A DNA stretch of 64,000 bases from Patella vulgata (Eukaryota; Mollusca; Gastropoda; Patellidae): NCBI RefSeq assembly GCF_932274485.2, contig NC_065886.2, positions 39,605,501 through 39,669,500 on the forward strand. The letters run 5' to 3'. Under the pieces are notes generated by a model. The model saw only the letters and a list, made by a program, of their open reading frames with translations. It was not told the DNA's origin and ran no database searches. This document shows positions 44,116 through 57,020 of this stretch, in pieces; the first letter of the stretch is position 1; each line of letters begins with the position of its first letter. Both the position numbers and the translations under genes were made by a program.

Positions 44116-45006
44116 TTGTTTTTATGACGCAAGCTTCGGCTAAAATCGGAACCACGCCTTGATGGATGTGACATGTGGAGAAATTACATTGGAAGAAAAT
44201 ACCGATGTCGAAGTTACATATGTCGATTATGCACTAGTAGAAATTACAACAGTTGAAAGATCAGATGTAGAAAATACAAACGTTACAAGGCGCATTTGTA
44301 CATGTGTTTTTTCGTTAGTGGACAATACTTTTCTATTTTGTAAAATCGAACATGGAAAAATCATCAAAACAACACTTTCATATGCTGACATAGTAACTTC
44401 TACTCGTGTTTACATGTCTTTTAATGTGGCGTCGATCCCCTTCCATAAGAAACGACCTAGTTCAGCTTTGAACGTAGGCCTCTTTACACTCGTCCTATAC
44501 GTTCAGGAACCGCTCTATTAAATCCTTGTCGAAATAATTTTACTGGGCAACTTTTTACTTCTAAACGGTTGCGTGGCAGTCTCCGTGAATGCCTGTACAA
44601 TGTAAAGGAACATTTTAGTGAGAACATAAGAGGGTAACGCATAAACAGATTTTAATTTTTACCCCTAGCTTACATAAATTTCATTTCGTCATATATTATA
44701 TGCCCGAGTTACGTAAACTGGTGCGTTATCCTATATTTAGATTTCAATGACTTCTACCAAGGTGTTTGGCAGAAGGGGGCGTATTTTAAACAGCATGTTG
44801 TGTCGCACATACTGACCTCACTCCTTGATATAACCCCTGCAAATGGTTTTCATCCTTTGGTATGTTAAGTATTGCCAATCTGTTTCACAGCGGTAATGCA
44901 AAAGCCTGATTTTAACTCTGTGTAAGATAATGTACATTTACGTTCACGTGCAGTATAGGCCCAAGAGTGACTAGTGATCACACGGCTACGAAAACTCGTG
45001 CAATGT

Positions 45007-45390
45007 TTAAAGGAGCTAAATCGCAAATATTTGGGACCTACAGATTGACACAAATGGGTAGCAACGTATATAACAATCTAAATAAACTGATTTACATTCA
45101 ATCGTTTCCGTTTTTACTCTAATTTAAAATCAGTTATGTTCAGCGAAATACGCCAGAAGTCTCAATCGAATGGCAATCTCTAACGTCTGGTTATTCCAGT
45201 CTACACCGATAGTATTTATTGCGCATGCTCTCAAGATAAGAATATGGGGTCACGGTTTGACATGACATGGAATATGTTTAACCTCATTCTTCGAGTCGCT
45301 TGTTACAAATTGCGCTGAAACGCATTATTGGTACACGATTCGTGTACCAATCGTAAAATGTTTATTTTGTCTTAAATATTGGATATCATA
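45007..45390 (+). mobile_element. MITE family 2, 3'-truncated
   Basis: Starts TTAAAGGAGCTAAATCGC and follows the family through the GGTACACGATTCGTGTACC hairpin to TTGGATATCATAAGG, then meets a poly-G run. Confidence 0.7.
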
Positions 45391-45607
45391 AGGGGGGGGG
45401 GGCTTTATGAAATGTGGACCCATGGGACCAAGTCCATGCCTATCTCCGCCAATGGTACCAATTTTTGTGGCTTCTGAAGCATGGTAAAATATCAAATTAC
45501 AGAAAGGCCCATGTTTAGACTGACTGTTTAGTACATTATTGTATATAACATATTAAATGTACAAATAAACTTACGACGCAAACAATTGTAATACATCCTA
45601 AAATATA

Positions 45608-48284
45608 TAGTCCGGGAGCTAGGTGGGTTTTGTTCAACATGGAAGGTGCGGAAGGTTTGGCATGCTAGTGGTGTATGGCTGGGTTAGGAGACCCCAGAAA
45701 CCCAATTCTTAAGTTGCGCCAGTGGTGGGTGTGGTAGGAGGAGCCACCCATAGTACCCCTCAAAATGGGTTTATTCAACATGGAAGGTGCAAGTTCCACT
45801 TCAATGGCATTTGATAGAGGAATGTGCCCTGAATTCGGAAATATAACTTAAGAATAGGATTTTTGGTGGAAAGGCCACTTAAGAAGAGGTCAAAGGTCAC
45901 TAATTAGCAATTTTTCGATTTGACTGAAAACGATTTTTCCATTATCTCGTGATCTATTCCAAGTATATTGCACAAAACTACATGGAAATTTTTGATACCG
46001 CTAGGAGCAAAGATATGAGACATAAAATAATTAAGTTTTAGCTAAAAGTATGACATAATCTCAAAAAAAAGAAAATATCACTCGAACCCCATCGGTAATT
46101 AAAATGTTAATCAACATGAAAGGTGCGATTGAGGAAGCCTAAGCCTAAATTGTACGGAATGATATCAGAAATCATTATCATCAACTTAAGAAAGTTGAAA
46201 GGTGCGAGTGAGAAACCAAGCCTAAATTGTACGGAATGATATCAGAAATCATTATCATCAACTTAAGAATGAAATTTCTGGTGGTCAGTGTACTTAAGAA
46301 GAGAATAACGCTGGTTTGCACCGAATGCCCCTTAATTAGAAATTTAATTAACATGCAAGGCGCGACATTGGTACAAGCTTTAAAATGTAGGGACTGATGA
46401 TTGGATTCACAACCACTAACTTAAGAATGAATATTTAGGTGGTAAATGAACTTAAGAACAGCAGATGTGACCAATAACCTTAAAAAATCAGTGTCAAGCA
46501 GTGCAATATGCCCACAATGCTAATTTTCCTCTTGATCGCTGATAGTAACACTGATTAATTACCGCCCACTTCCTTCATACTAAGAGTCATTTAAAACATA
46601 GATCTATGTCATGTTATTTCAGATATCCATCAAGACCCAATCAACCAGAACCTTACTTAGGAGAGGCAACCATCTCCATCAAATTAAGCATCATCATTTC
46701 ATTCTGCCCTTCTCTCAACTATCTTCTGGCGATGGGTGCTGGTTAATTCCTGATTTATCTTTACGACCAAAAATGCCCTTGTCATCTGTATTGACACTTT
46801 TGATTCGCAGGGAGGAATCATACTGCCATTGATGCCCTTTTCAGTTTCTCCAGAAGCTTTTTACATCTTGCCTTAGACATATTACGTCTTCTCAAACACG
46901 GTGTAGCGATGCCTGATGAGTGAGGGGATTTTTTGTCGCTTAGCCCCATACATATGCACGGTGAATGATATCGTTACCAAAGGCAAGATGTAAAATTCTC
47001 TGGAGGAACTAAAGGGCATCGATGATAGCGATTCAGAAGTGTCACAAGTGTCACTACAAATCAAAAGGGGCATCTTTTGTCGCAAAGATGTCGGGAAGCG
47101 CTGATAAATCAGGAATTACCCAGCACCCATCGCCAGAAGATAGTTGAGAGAAGGACAGAATGAAATCATGCGTTTTAATGGTCCTGAACTCCGGAAGTCA
47201 TTTGTTGAAGAGGACATTGAGCATTCTGATCAGGATACCTCTGATGATGACTTTGACACTGATTTTTGACACTGCTTCCTCTGATGAAGACAGTTGCCTT
47301 TCCTAAGTTAGGTTCTGGTTGATTGGGTCTTGATTGATATCTGCAATAACATGACATAGATCTATGTTTTAAATGGCTCTTAGTATGAAGGAAGTGGGCG
47401 ATAATTAATGTATCAGTGTTACTATCACAGATCAAGTGGAAACATAGCATTGTGGGCATATGGCTCTGCTTGACACCGATTTTTTTAAAGGTTATTGGTC
47501 ACATCTGCTGTTCTTAAGTTCATTTACTACCTAAATATTCATTCTTAAGTTAGTGGTTGTGAATCCTATCATCAGTCCCTACAGTTTACACCTTGTTCCA
47601 ATGTCGCACCTTGCATGTTAATTAAATTTCTAATTAGGGGTCATTCGGTGCAAACCAGCATTATTCTCTTCTTAAGTACACTGACCATCAGAAATTTGAT
47701 TCTTAAGTTGATGATAATGATTTCTGATATCATTCCGTACAATTTAGGCTTGGTTTCTCACTCGCACCTTTCATGTTGATTAACATTTTAATTACCGATG
47801 GGGATCGAGTGATTTTTTCGTTATTTTTGAGATTATGACATACTTTTAGCTAAAAATTCATTAATTTTATGTCTCATATTTTTGCTCCTACCAGTATCAA
47901 AAATGTCCATGTAGTTTTGTGCAATATACTTGGAATAGATCACGAGATAATGGAAAATTCGTTTTCAGTAAAATCGAAAAATTGCTAATTAGTGACCTTT
48001 GACCTCTTCTTAAGTGGCCTTTCCACCAAAAATCCCATTCTTAAGTTACATTTCCTAATTCAGGGCTCATTCCTCTATCAAATGCCATTGAAGTGGAACT
48101 TGCACCTTCCATGTTGAATAAACCCATTTTGGGGGGTACTATGGGTGGCTCCTTGTACCACACCCACCACTGGCGCAACTTAAGAATTGGGTTTCTGGGG
48201 TCTCCTAACCCAGCAATACACCACTAGCATGCCAAACCTTCCGCACCTTCCATGTTGAACAAAACTCACCTAGCTCCCGGACTA
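45608..48284. mobile_element. Fold-back element with about 1.27 kb inverted arms
   Basis: Starts TAGTCCGGGAGCTAGGTG and ends CACCTAGCTCCCGGACTA. The arms are about 95% alike by eye over about 1.27 kb and enclose a unique core of about 100 bases (46876-46978). Each arm repeats a CAACATGGAAGGTGCG phrase and many ACTTAAGAA motifs. Left arm has an extra 86-base tandem unit (46140-46265); right arm keeps about 100 bases lost from the left, including an acidic frame with EEDIEHSDQDTSDDDFDTDF. No transposase was found. ATA flanks both ends, a possible short target duplication. Confidence 0.85.
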
Positions 48285-48333
48285 ATACTGGCAGAGAAAG
48301 AATTCTTGTCCATATAGTCAACGAATATCCTCG

Positions 48334-48660
48334 TTAAACATGCATTATGCAAGAGCAACATCTGCTTATTACAAGTCTTTCTTTAGGCCTGAAATGTTAT
48401 CTAAATTATCAATTAGACATTAATTAACTTATCCAGTCCAGACCATAATAAACTCTCGGTGTCAAGGCTAGCCTTCGATGTTGGCTGGATTAGATTCCTA
48501 TATGCCGCTAACGGCTATTGATAATTTAATCAAAAAAGTGGATAATCGAGACTATGCTGTTTATATTAATGATTTTAGTAATGATGACCGAGACTATGCA
48601 AACATTTCACCCGCTTCTTTCTGCCATCTCTTTATCTTATCTCCCATAATGTATCTTTAA
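48334..48660 (-). mobile_element. MITE family 1, near-identical to 1991-2396
   Basis: Starts TTAAACATGCATTATGCAAG and ends CCATAATGTATCTTTAA. It is the reverse complement of the copy at 1991-2396 with few differences, so the two inserted from a recent common source. Confidence 0.7.
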
Positions 48661-49280
48661 TATAGGTTATTGAATAAATTCATATCCTTTTTAACATAAT
48701 TGTGTTTTAACCCACAGCTTTAGTATTGGTAATGTTTTACATGTTACGATGCATCTTATTGATAATTCATAAGGATGGGTTTTCAAACTTATTTTCGGCT
48801 ATGGTTCAACTATAAAGTGCAGGAAGACCGCACCACACACAATTATCAACACGAAAACCATATAAGACATGTGCCGTTAATTGTGATGGTTATCGGTTAA
48901 CTTATTTGTTATCATCTAGATTTTATATTCATTCTAGAAAGTTTACTTTTAAACTTTGCTATAACCTTACCGCTACACCAATGTTCACGCTATATAAATG
49001 TATTTATCTTATGTTCATGCTAATGCATAAATGTATAAATGTTACTATTTTGGAGTACACGGAAAGTCTATCCAAATAGTTTATAGTTTTTCATTTTCAA
49101 TTGTTGATTGTTTTAATGACTTTGTATATTTAAAGCTTATTGAACATATTGCATGGTGTATTATAATATTGTATTTAACTTCTACCATAAAATATGTAAC
49201 TAAGAATGATGGCCATATGAATTTGAAATTGATCCTGTTCTTAATTCAAAAAGAATTCACATTATAGTAGCTCTAGTATC
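48661..49280. other. Intergenic, AT-rich
   Basis: No gene, repeat or element was recognised. Confidence 0.4.
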
Positions 49281-50810
49281 ACGTCTCATACAAATAGACA
49301 TTCATCCCAATCCGGGTCCCATTGATACTAGATTCAAAATAGACTTTAAGATATTATGGTTTACTGAAACCCATTTGGATAGTAACATTAAAAATGAAGA
49401 GATTGATATAGCTGGATATAATTTACCATACCGTAAAGATAGAAAGATTCGGGGTGGGGGGATTTTAATTTACACTCAACATGATATTATTTGATGCTGA
49501 TATTATTTGGCTGAATATTGAAATTATTACAATTAAATTATTGTTATGTTGTGTTTATAGGTCTGAACAATTGCCAGAAAACTTTTGGCCTTTATTAGAT
49601 GAATCAGCCGAGAATGCTCTAGATATATCGAATAACATAATAATTTTGGGTGATTTGAACTCTGACCTTTAAACATCAGATAACAAGTTACAATCATTGA
49701 TTAATTTATACGATTTAAAAAACGTAATAACTAAGCCCACCAGATTATCAAACACAAAATCTACATTAAAGAACAATATTGGTGCCAATCATTATCACAT
49801 ATGTGATAGAACTGGTTAAACACGTTCCAGATATTATTTTATCACAGAGATCATTGCTACGATAGATGCGTAATCAATGTTTCAACACTCGGTAATGACG
49901 AACGCAAAATGAAATCACGGGTTATCCCTCCATTTAACTGACTCAAGTGACGAGTGATAACAGATATATGGGCGAATTTCTGTTTTAGGGTTTTATATAG
50001 GCTAAGCCTGTTCCTCAATCCCATTCAGACAACCTGAATAAAAATATTGTTTTTAAAAAAAAGAATTAAATTATGATTTAAATCAGTTGTGTGTGTGGAC
50101 AAATAAATGGCTAATAACCTTTAATCCTGAAAAAAAACTAAATTACTGATCCTCACTAACAAAATATTAAATATTAAATTCAAAGCACGTATCTACATAC
50201 GGTTTCTTTTCATAAACATCTAGGTGTGTATATCCAAGATGACCTTAAATGGAATTATCATATTGAATCTCAAATAAAACAAGCGTCTTTTAAACTTAAC
50301 CATTTATGTAGAGCTAAATTTCAACTTACACAATCCAATTTAAATAAATTATATAAATGTTATAGCTTACCAATTCTTGAGTATGCCTGTGAAGTATGGA
50401 ATAATTGTTCAAATTACAACACAGAAAAATTTGAAACATTGCAACTTAAAGCTGCCCGCACGGTAACTGGTTGCACTATTTATGCATCTCATGGATCGCT
50501 TTATTTTGAAACTGCATGGACTAAATTGTATGATCGCAGAAAGACAAGACGATTGTGCTCATTACATAAGCTTATTCACAAAACAGGGCCGTCTTATCTT
50601 CGAGATATAATAAGTTATCACAGCAATAGTTATAATCTTAGAAACTGTAATGATCTAAAAGTACCACTTTGTCGTTTGACTGTAAAAAAGAACTCATTTT
50701 TTTCAAAAACCATTCAACAATCCAATAGTTTAAGTCCGGGTTTTAAAACCAATATAAAGACTAACGTCAAACCTCCAAAATTAAGAAACATTGGCAATAG
50801 AAAATTATCC
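49280..50810 (+). mobile_element. LINE relic (Jockey/CR1-like), endonuclease and RT end
   Basis: Pieces of ORF2: IDIHPNPGP near 49294-49320, endonuclease text TETHLD and GGGILIY (49350-49470), GDLNSDL (about 49650), then after a large deletion the C-terminal reverse-transcriptase and post-RT region from 50226 (GVYIQDDLKWNYHIESQIKQ, LPILEYACEVWNN, RRLCSLHKLIHK). The catalytic RT core is gone, and the endonuclease part holds a stop after GDLNSDL and a frameshift near 49490. A GTCCG-family element follows at 50848. Confidence 0.75.
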
Positions 50811-50847
50811 ATTTACCATAATCGTATACGCCACACCTGTAGCGGTC

Positions 50848-51560
50848 TAAATTATGTGGACGTATATTGTCGTCACCCCAGTCCGTCCGGACGTCCATCC
50901 ACAATTTGTTTATGGACACTATACGGGTCACAATTCTTATCCGATTTTGACTAGACTTGAAATATAGGTTTATCTCCAAAAGATCTAGGTTCCTTTCGAT
51001 ATTGGCATGTATCGGATTTAAACTTCATGGATTATGACCCCTGATTGTACGAAAAATCACTTTTTTTAGCGTGTGACCACTCTAGAGGTCACAATTATCA
51101 TCTGATTTTGATGAAATTTGAAATACATGTTTATAGCTCCAAGAGCTTGGTTCCTTTCGATATTCGCGCTTATCGGATCTTAACTTTCTGAATTATGGCC
51201 CTTGATTTTACGAAAAATCTCGTTTTTAGCTTGTGGTCCCTCTAGAGGTCACAACTTTGTCCGATTTAAAAAAAAACGTTTGAATATATCACCGTTACTC
51301 CCTAATGATGATTGAGTTCGAATTTTCTGAAAATCTGATCGAAACTGCCGGACAAAATGGCCGCCCCTCGTAGGCAAACTTTAATGAAATTTAAAATATA
51401 TATCCCAAATATCTCAGTCCATGTCGATATTCGCGAATTTCAGACCATAACTTCCTGGATTATGGCCCCTGATTGTATGAAAAATAGCTTTTTTTTACTT
51501 GTTCTCAATCCATCTCTTGCAAAATATGGGCGTATCTTGCCTGGTAACCGCTGGTTCTCA
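50848..51560 (+). repeat. GTCCG-family element, complete copy
   Basis: Starts AATTATGTGGACGTATATTG, then CCCCAGTCCGTCCGGACGTC, two internal units with the family motifs, and ends AAATATGGGCGTATCTTGCC. It is about 710 bases. The AT-rich segment after it (51558-51690) is repeated before another copy at 53965-54045. Confidence 0.7.
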
Positions 51561-51943
51561 TACTGTAATTAGCAGATTGCAATGTATTATGTTTTACCTT
51601 ATATTAAAGAGATATTTTTCTCATTCTGTAATTACATGTATCAGATTGTAATAGATTATGTTTTACCTTATATCAAATACATATTATTCTCATACTTTTA
51701 TTATCAGTTCTTGTTTAATTATATATGTCACCAGAAAAGCCATTACTAGTGTAATAAAGATTTTTGATATTATAACATGATGACTTTTTATGTGAACACA
51801 AGCAGGCCTGTCAACGTATCAGAGCCAGAAATGAGGCCTGTAATTACATTTGATTTATACTTTATATACTGAAATGATCACAAGATCTCTAAATTAAAGG
51901 GAAGAAATCTTGACTTTCATTAAATTTTCAGAATTGAAAAGGT

Positions 51944-52160
51944 GGGGGGAGGGGAATAGTTAACATGTGTGCATTGCATCATAATTCAAGTGGCGTGGTT
52001 TCGATTTCCCGCTCGTACGTAGGAAGGAGTAGGGTTGTTCGTCCAGTACTCCAGTTTCCTTCCATTACTAAAGACCATTACGCACAAACTGACTATTGAA
52101 ATGAAAGAGTCATGTTATAGTCCTGAAATGACCTAATTTGAGTCGAGTGGATGTTACGCA
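51944..52160 (+). repeat. tRNA-derived SINE, family A, degenerate
   Basis: Holds a TTAACATGTGTGCATTGCAT head, GGTTTCGATTTCCCG, AAAGACCATTACGCACAAAC and CTGAAATGACCTAATTTGAG. Confidence 0.6.
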
Positions 52161-52421
52161 CCAAAATATCGATTCAAGTATCTTGCGAGAACCTCCCTGG
52201 GAAGATTTGCTACATAAATAGGCCCATATTGGAAAGTGTAATCACTAAAGACCATTACGCACAAACTGACTATTGAAATGAAAGAGTCATGTTATAGTCC
52301 TGAAATGACCTAATTTGAGTCGAGTGGATGTTACGCACCAAAATATCGATTCAAGTATCCTGCGAGAACCTCCCTGGGAAGATTTGCTACATAAATAGGC
52401 CCATATTGGAAAGTGTAATCA
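52067..52421 (+). repeat. Near-perfect tandem duplication, 177-base unit
   Basis: Copies 52067-52243 and 52244-52421 differ by a single base (AAGTATCTT versus AAGTATCCT). The unit spans the end of a SINE and the adjacent unique flank. It is very recent, or an assembly artefact. Confidence 0.9.
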
Positions 52422-52957
52422 CCTTTTTTTTTTTGAAAATATCCAAAAATTAAACTGAAAGGAAACACCAAATCCAGTTGAAATGCCCCAAGTCCAAGAA
52501 AAGAGACCCTCTGTGTCCTGTAAGAAAAGAGGCCCTTTAACTTCATGGCAAAGCTATCTGTGTTTGTTTCCATTAGTAAGGTCACGAGCCATGCGTGGTG
52601 ACCCATCATTCATTAGTGCACATAGGCCAAGTTGTTTTTTGTTATCTCTTTCCAACAAACTGCGCTGAATTCCATGTCTGGATGTTCAGTAGCGTTGTCT
52701 ATGGCGGATGCATGCTGATATAAATACCCAGGCCCCTAGTACATTGGCGAGCATGTAAATAACTCTTGACAGTTGAAATTTCATGTCGTGTCGCTGACAG
52801 AGGAAAATTTCCTTTTTGGCATACTGCATTCAGTAAACCAGTCAGAGTAGGACGTTAAACCCCCATTTCATTTTATTTTATTTCACTGTCAGATCCAGAC
52901 TGAGACTGTGTCGACCCCAGCACGTTTATTTGCCCAATGGCGGGCGAAAATTAGTAT

Positions 52958-53474
52958 TTTGGAAACGAGGCTAATTGAGATGACATCACGCGCTCGGTGG
53001 AAATTCAACAGAATTGAAATTATATTACAAATGACTTGGGTGGAAATTAAAATTGACTTGGGTGGAAATTAAAATTGACATGGGTGAAAATTATAAAAAT
53101 CAAATTAAATTACAAATGACTTGGGTGGAAGTCAATTTTAATATAATTTGTTTTTTTTATAATTTTTACCCAAGTCAATTTTAATTTTCACCCAAGTCAA
53201 TTTTAATTTAATTTGTTTTTTATAATTTTCACCCAAGTCAATTTTAATATAATTTGTTTTTTTTATAATTTTCACCCAAGTCAATTTTAATTTCCACCCA
53301 AGTCAATTTTAATATAATTTGTTTTTTATAATTTTCACCCAAGTCAATTTTAATATAATTTGTTTTTTTATAATTTTCACGCAAGTCAATTTTAATATAA
53401 TTTGATTTTTATAATTTTCACCCAAGAATTTCCACCCAGCGCTTGACGTCATCTCAATTAGCCTCGTTTCCAAA
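52958..53474. repeat. Fold-back with minisatellite arms
   Basis: Outer inverted ends TTTTGGAAACGAGGCTAATT and AATTAGCCTCGTTTCCAAAA enclose opposed arrays of TTGACTTGGGTGAAAATTAT and its complement. A half-copy of the same element lies at 54047-54380. Open frames made of ILKLTWVKI repeats are artefacts. Confidence 0.75.
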
Positions 53475-53508
53475 ACACTAATGACCTAGTTTGTGTCGAG
53501 GGGACGTT

Positions 53509-53562
<54 letters not shown>
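53475..53562 (+). repeat. SINE family A tail with (TC)n
   Basis: TAATGACCTAGTTTGTGTCG followed by a long CT/TC tract. Confidence 0.7.
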
Positions 53563-53564
53563 AA

Positions 53565-53960
53565 AGTTTGCGTACGAGGGGCGACCATTTTGTCCTGCAG
53601 TTTCGATCAGATTTTCAGAAAATTCGAACTCAATCATCATTAGGGCGTAACGGTGATATATTCAAACGTTATTTTTTAAATCGGATACAAATTGTGACCT
53701 CTAGAGTGTCCACACGCTAAAAAAAAATGACTTTTCGTACAATCAGGGGCCATAATTCATGAAGTTTCAATCCGATACATGCCAATATCGAAAGGAACCT
53801 AGATCTTTTGAGGATAAGCCTATATTTCAGGTCTCGTCAAAATCGGATAAGAATTGTGACCTGTATAGTGTCCACAAACAAATTATGGATGTACGTCCGG
53901 ACGGACAGGGGTAACGACAATATACGTCCATATGAAAATGTGGGCGTATAAAAATATCTA
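53565..53960 (-). repeat. GTCCG-family element, reverse, partial
   Basis: Reversed family motifs (CATTTTGTCCTGCAGTTTCG, TTGTGACCTCTAGAG, GTACGTCCGGACGGACAGGG) end in AAAATGTGGGCGTATAAA. Confidence 0.65.
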
Positions 53961-54046
53961 TTTGATATAAGGTAAAACATAATACATTGCAATCTGCTAA
54001 TTACAGGATGAGAACCATATAAGATAAAACATAATACATTACAATG

Positions 54047-54380
54047 GAAACGAGGCTAATTGAGATGACGTCACGCGCTGAGTGGAAATTCTTGGGTGAA
54101 AATTATAAAAATCAAATTATATTAAAATTGACTTGGGTGAAAATTATAAAAAACAAATTATATTAAAATTGACTTGGGTGAAAATTATAAAAAAAAAATT
54201 ATATTAAAATTGACTTGGGTGGAAATTAAAATTGACTTGGGTGAAAATTATAAAAAAAAACAAATTATATTAAAATTGACTTGGGTGAAAATTATAAAAA
54301 AACAAATTATATTAAAATTGACTTGGGTGAAAATTAAAATTGACTTGGGTAAAAATTATAAAAAACAAATTATATTATTT
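54047..54380 (+). repeat. Half of the minisatellite fold-back
   Basis: GGAAACGAGGCTAATTGAGA then GACGTCACGCGCT and eight or so direct copies of the TTGACTTGGGTGAAAATTAT unit. No opposing arm is present. Confidence 0.7.
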
Positions 54381-54768
54381 TTCATGTCAATTATCAGCCA
54401 CCGTGCAAATAGTCTGTCTTGTAGAGGAGTACGGTGATACATTTTGTTCGACAATCAGTCTGCATTTTGATATAAGGGTGCATTTTTATCACAATATAAA
54501 CTATGAATTAAATTTTCTGAATATCGGTCAAGAGTAAGAAAACGAAAATGTATCAGCCAGTGGCAATCCCACTGGAAACCATCTTTCGAATTCAACTATT
54601 CCTGAAAATTTGATTTTCAGGCGTGGTTCCCCCTTATCCGTATGCAGAGCAGAGGGTCTGATAAAGCACCCATCACACCAAACATTTTTAACTACGTTCT
54701 GGGAAACGTCGCCAAACGGACTCAAACTATGTGCGAACAGAGTGAACGTAATAGGAACTGTTTAGGCC

Positions 54769-56005
54769 CCCGTCAGACCGGGGAGGCGTCCTTAGTGCGC
54801 TGCTGTGACCGTACGGCGACCAGAAAACGCATAAGGCCGCCGGCAAACGTGAACACAACGCAAGAAAATGTCCCAAAAAATTACAAACTTGAAAAACGTC
54901 GCATTCTCACAGCTTTCCACGTCAGATCGCAGAACCTTGGCGTTTGTTTTGAACATGCTCAAAACATACGCCGTGACTCGGCGATCATTGACAACCATGG
55001 AGACCATAGCACGATAGCTGGCGTTTCCACCACGCTTTTACCACGCTTATGACGATCTTGACGGGCTCTGAGACCATTTTCCGTCGCCGTAGCAGCGCAG
55101 GAAGGACGCCACCCCGATCTGCGAGTGAACTTCGTGCCGTGGACGGGAATGTGTTTTAGAACTTCTCCGTTTCTGCAGTTAGACGGGGTGACAACGTGAC
55201 TACCAAGGGAATTGCCGTACTATGAACGGAATTGACATATTTCGAGCCTACTAGGGACGTGTTACAACGGATCAATTTCTTGCTCGACCGCATTACGTCT
55301 GTATTGCGTTCAAAGCAAATTTACAAGTTCTGTATCAGTTAGCAATACGTTTCTACGTTGTTTTAACAGTTCCCAGTAGGTTGTCAGTAAGTTACTCGTT
55401 TTGAATACGTGAATGTAGGTCTCACGCAGTTCTTACTACGTCTGATCTATCGGCAGTACGCTCGGACAACGTAGGGTATCAAAATAGGGGTTGTTCCATC
55501 ATGGGTTCAACACTTTAAGATTTTCCAGATTTTCAACATTTTTAAACAGAACCGTGGAGCCTTTAACATGTTGAATATTGGTTTCACTCAAGTTCTGTTG
55601 GAAAAAGAACAAGCGTACAATGACATGGCAGAACAAGGAAGAAGAAGAGAGTGAGAAACTGTTGGCCGAGGAACGGCTGGAACGTGAGAGGAGAATAGCT
55701 GATGGAGTAACTCCGTCTGGATGACCCCACCCATGTTTGACGAACTTCTTGAACGCATCATAAAACAAAACAAGGCACCAACAACAGGGAGGCTCTGGAA
55801 CCAGGGATGGAGGTTGCCATCATACTGATTCATCTGTTAACAGGAGATTCCTTTGCCACCATACAATATGATTTTCTGGTAGCAGGAAACACAATATGCT
55901 TTTTGGTAAAGAAGTCTCTGATGGCTTGGTGATGGAGATTAAGAATGATGTCATCATCTGCCTTGTTGACAGAGACACTTGGAAGAAGCTATCTCTTTAA
56001 TTATA
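54769..56005 (+). mobile_element. PIF/Harbinger transposon relic
   Basis: The left end GGCCCCCGTCAGACCGGGG is the usual Harbinger terminus. From 55721, frames give MTPPMFDELLERI and then, after a frameshift near 55790, REALEPGMEVAIILIHLLTG, DSFATIQYDFLVAGNTICFL and VKEVSDGLVMEIKNDVI: the N-terminal part of a HARBI1-type transposase. The catalytic part and right end were not found. A long frame at 54642-55052 lies in the GC-rich end and is not a gene. Confidence 0.65.
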
Positions 56006-56009
56006 TGCA

Positions 56010-56577
56010 ATTATTCATCAATTGCAGCTTATAATAACAGTATATAAGACTGTCGCTTTAATAGTATGCAGTATCCATTCTATAATAGCACACAGTGACT
56101 ACAGGGCGGTAACTAGCTCAGAGCAACGAGGGGGCGGGACGTGTTCTCGGGGGTTGCTGTAAAATTGACTGACATTGTATATCTAGGGGGGGGGGGGGGG
56201 ACTATCACTTTTAATAGTATGCAATATTCATCCTATAAGGCTGTAATTATCCATAATAACTCTGCTTTTAATTGAGGTAAATTGTTTAAACTTGATGTAG
56301 GTGTGTTCATTTGGTGAATGTCTTGACTGAGTTCATTGATTAACATTTCCCGCTAAAGATGGACAGAGCTAAGCAATTTCATTGGTCGATGCTTTTGTTC
56401 TAACTGATGGAGAGTGTTGAAACTTAGTGTATAGTTTCACTACCAGGTGCTTTACAACCTTCACTGAGTTTGATTATGAATATTTTATGCTTAGACTAAG
56501 TATAAATAATAAGTTTGATTGCTCAATACTTTTTAAAAAGATAAATGTGCAATTAATTAATATGTGTCATCTATTTA
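56010..56577. other. Intergenic, no gene seen
   Basis: AT-rich with one poly-G run at about 56187-56200. Confidence 0.4.
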
Positions 56578-57020
56578 TATGGGATTTCATCGTGTTTCAA
56601 TTGTCGTTTAATGATCGGTTTTGAAACTGGGTTTTCTTTTACCATCTTAACGACATGACGCTTATCCGTGTACGCCCTCCACCCGCACCAATAAGGGAAA
56701 TCCCACCCCGAGGAAATTTCTCTGCAAACATGGGGACCCTGTACGGGACTGACATCAATGGTAAAGGAGCCAGCACCATACTCCCCTGGCTCCCCAATTT
56801 AAATAAAAAATTTGTGTCCAGGAGTGCTCCCACGCCCCCTTTCTCTGCATGTTCATTCCACCATGCTCTCTAATGATTACCCAGTTTCTGCGGGAGGCAT
56901 TACACCTTCAGACTAATGGCGGCGCCTGAGAACTGCCAACCACCTCCACACAACCATACCCAAATCAGACAGACTTAAAATATTATTGCATGTAGTCTAC
57001 CTTTCGTTCGGGACTAGTTA
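56578..57020 (+). repeat. Duplicated block a, right copy
   Basis: Counterpart of 23178-23615 with the same landmarks, including GGTAAAGGAGCCAGCACC and TTCCACCATGCTCTCTAATG. It opens the right half of the segmental duplication. Confidence 0.65.

Noticed and set aside
44159-44521. A 120-residue frame rich in Val/Thr/Glu
   Set aside because: Its first half is an irregular repeat of a short DNA motif; no family or exon signals.
54642-55052. A 136-residue frame
   Set aside because: Lies in the GC-rich end of a PIF/Harbinger relic, and both strands are open there.
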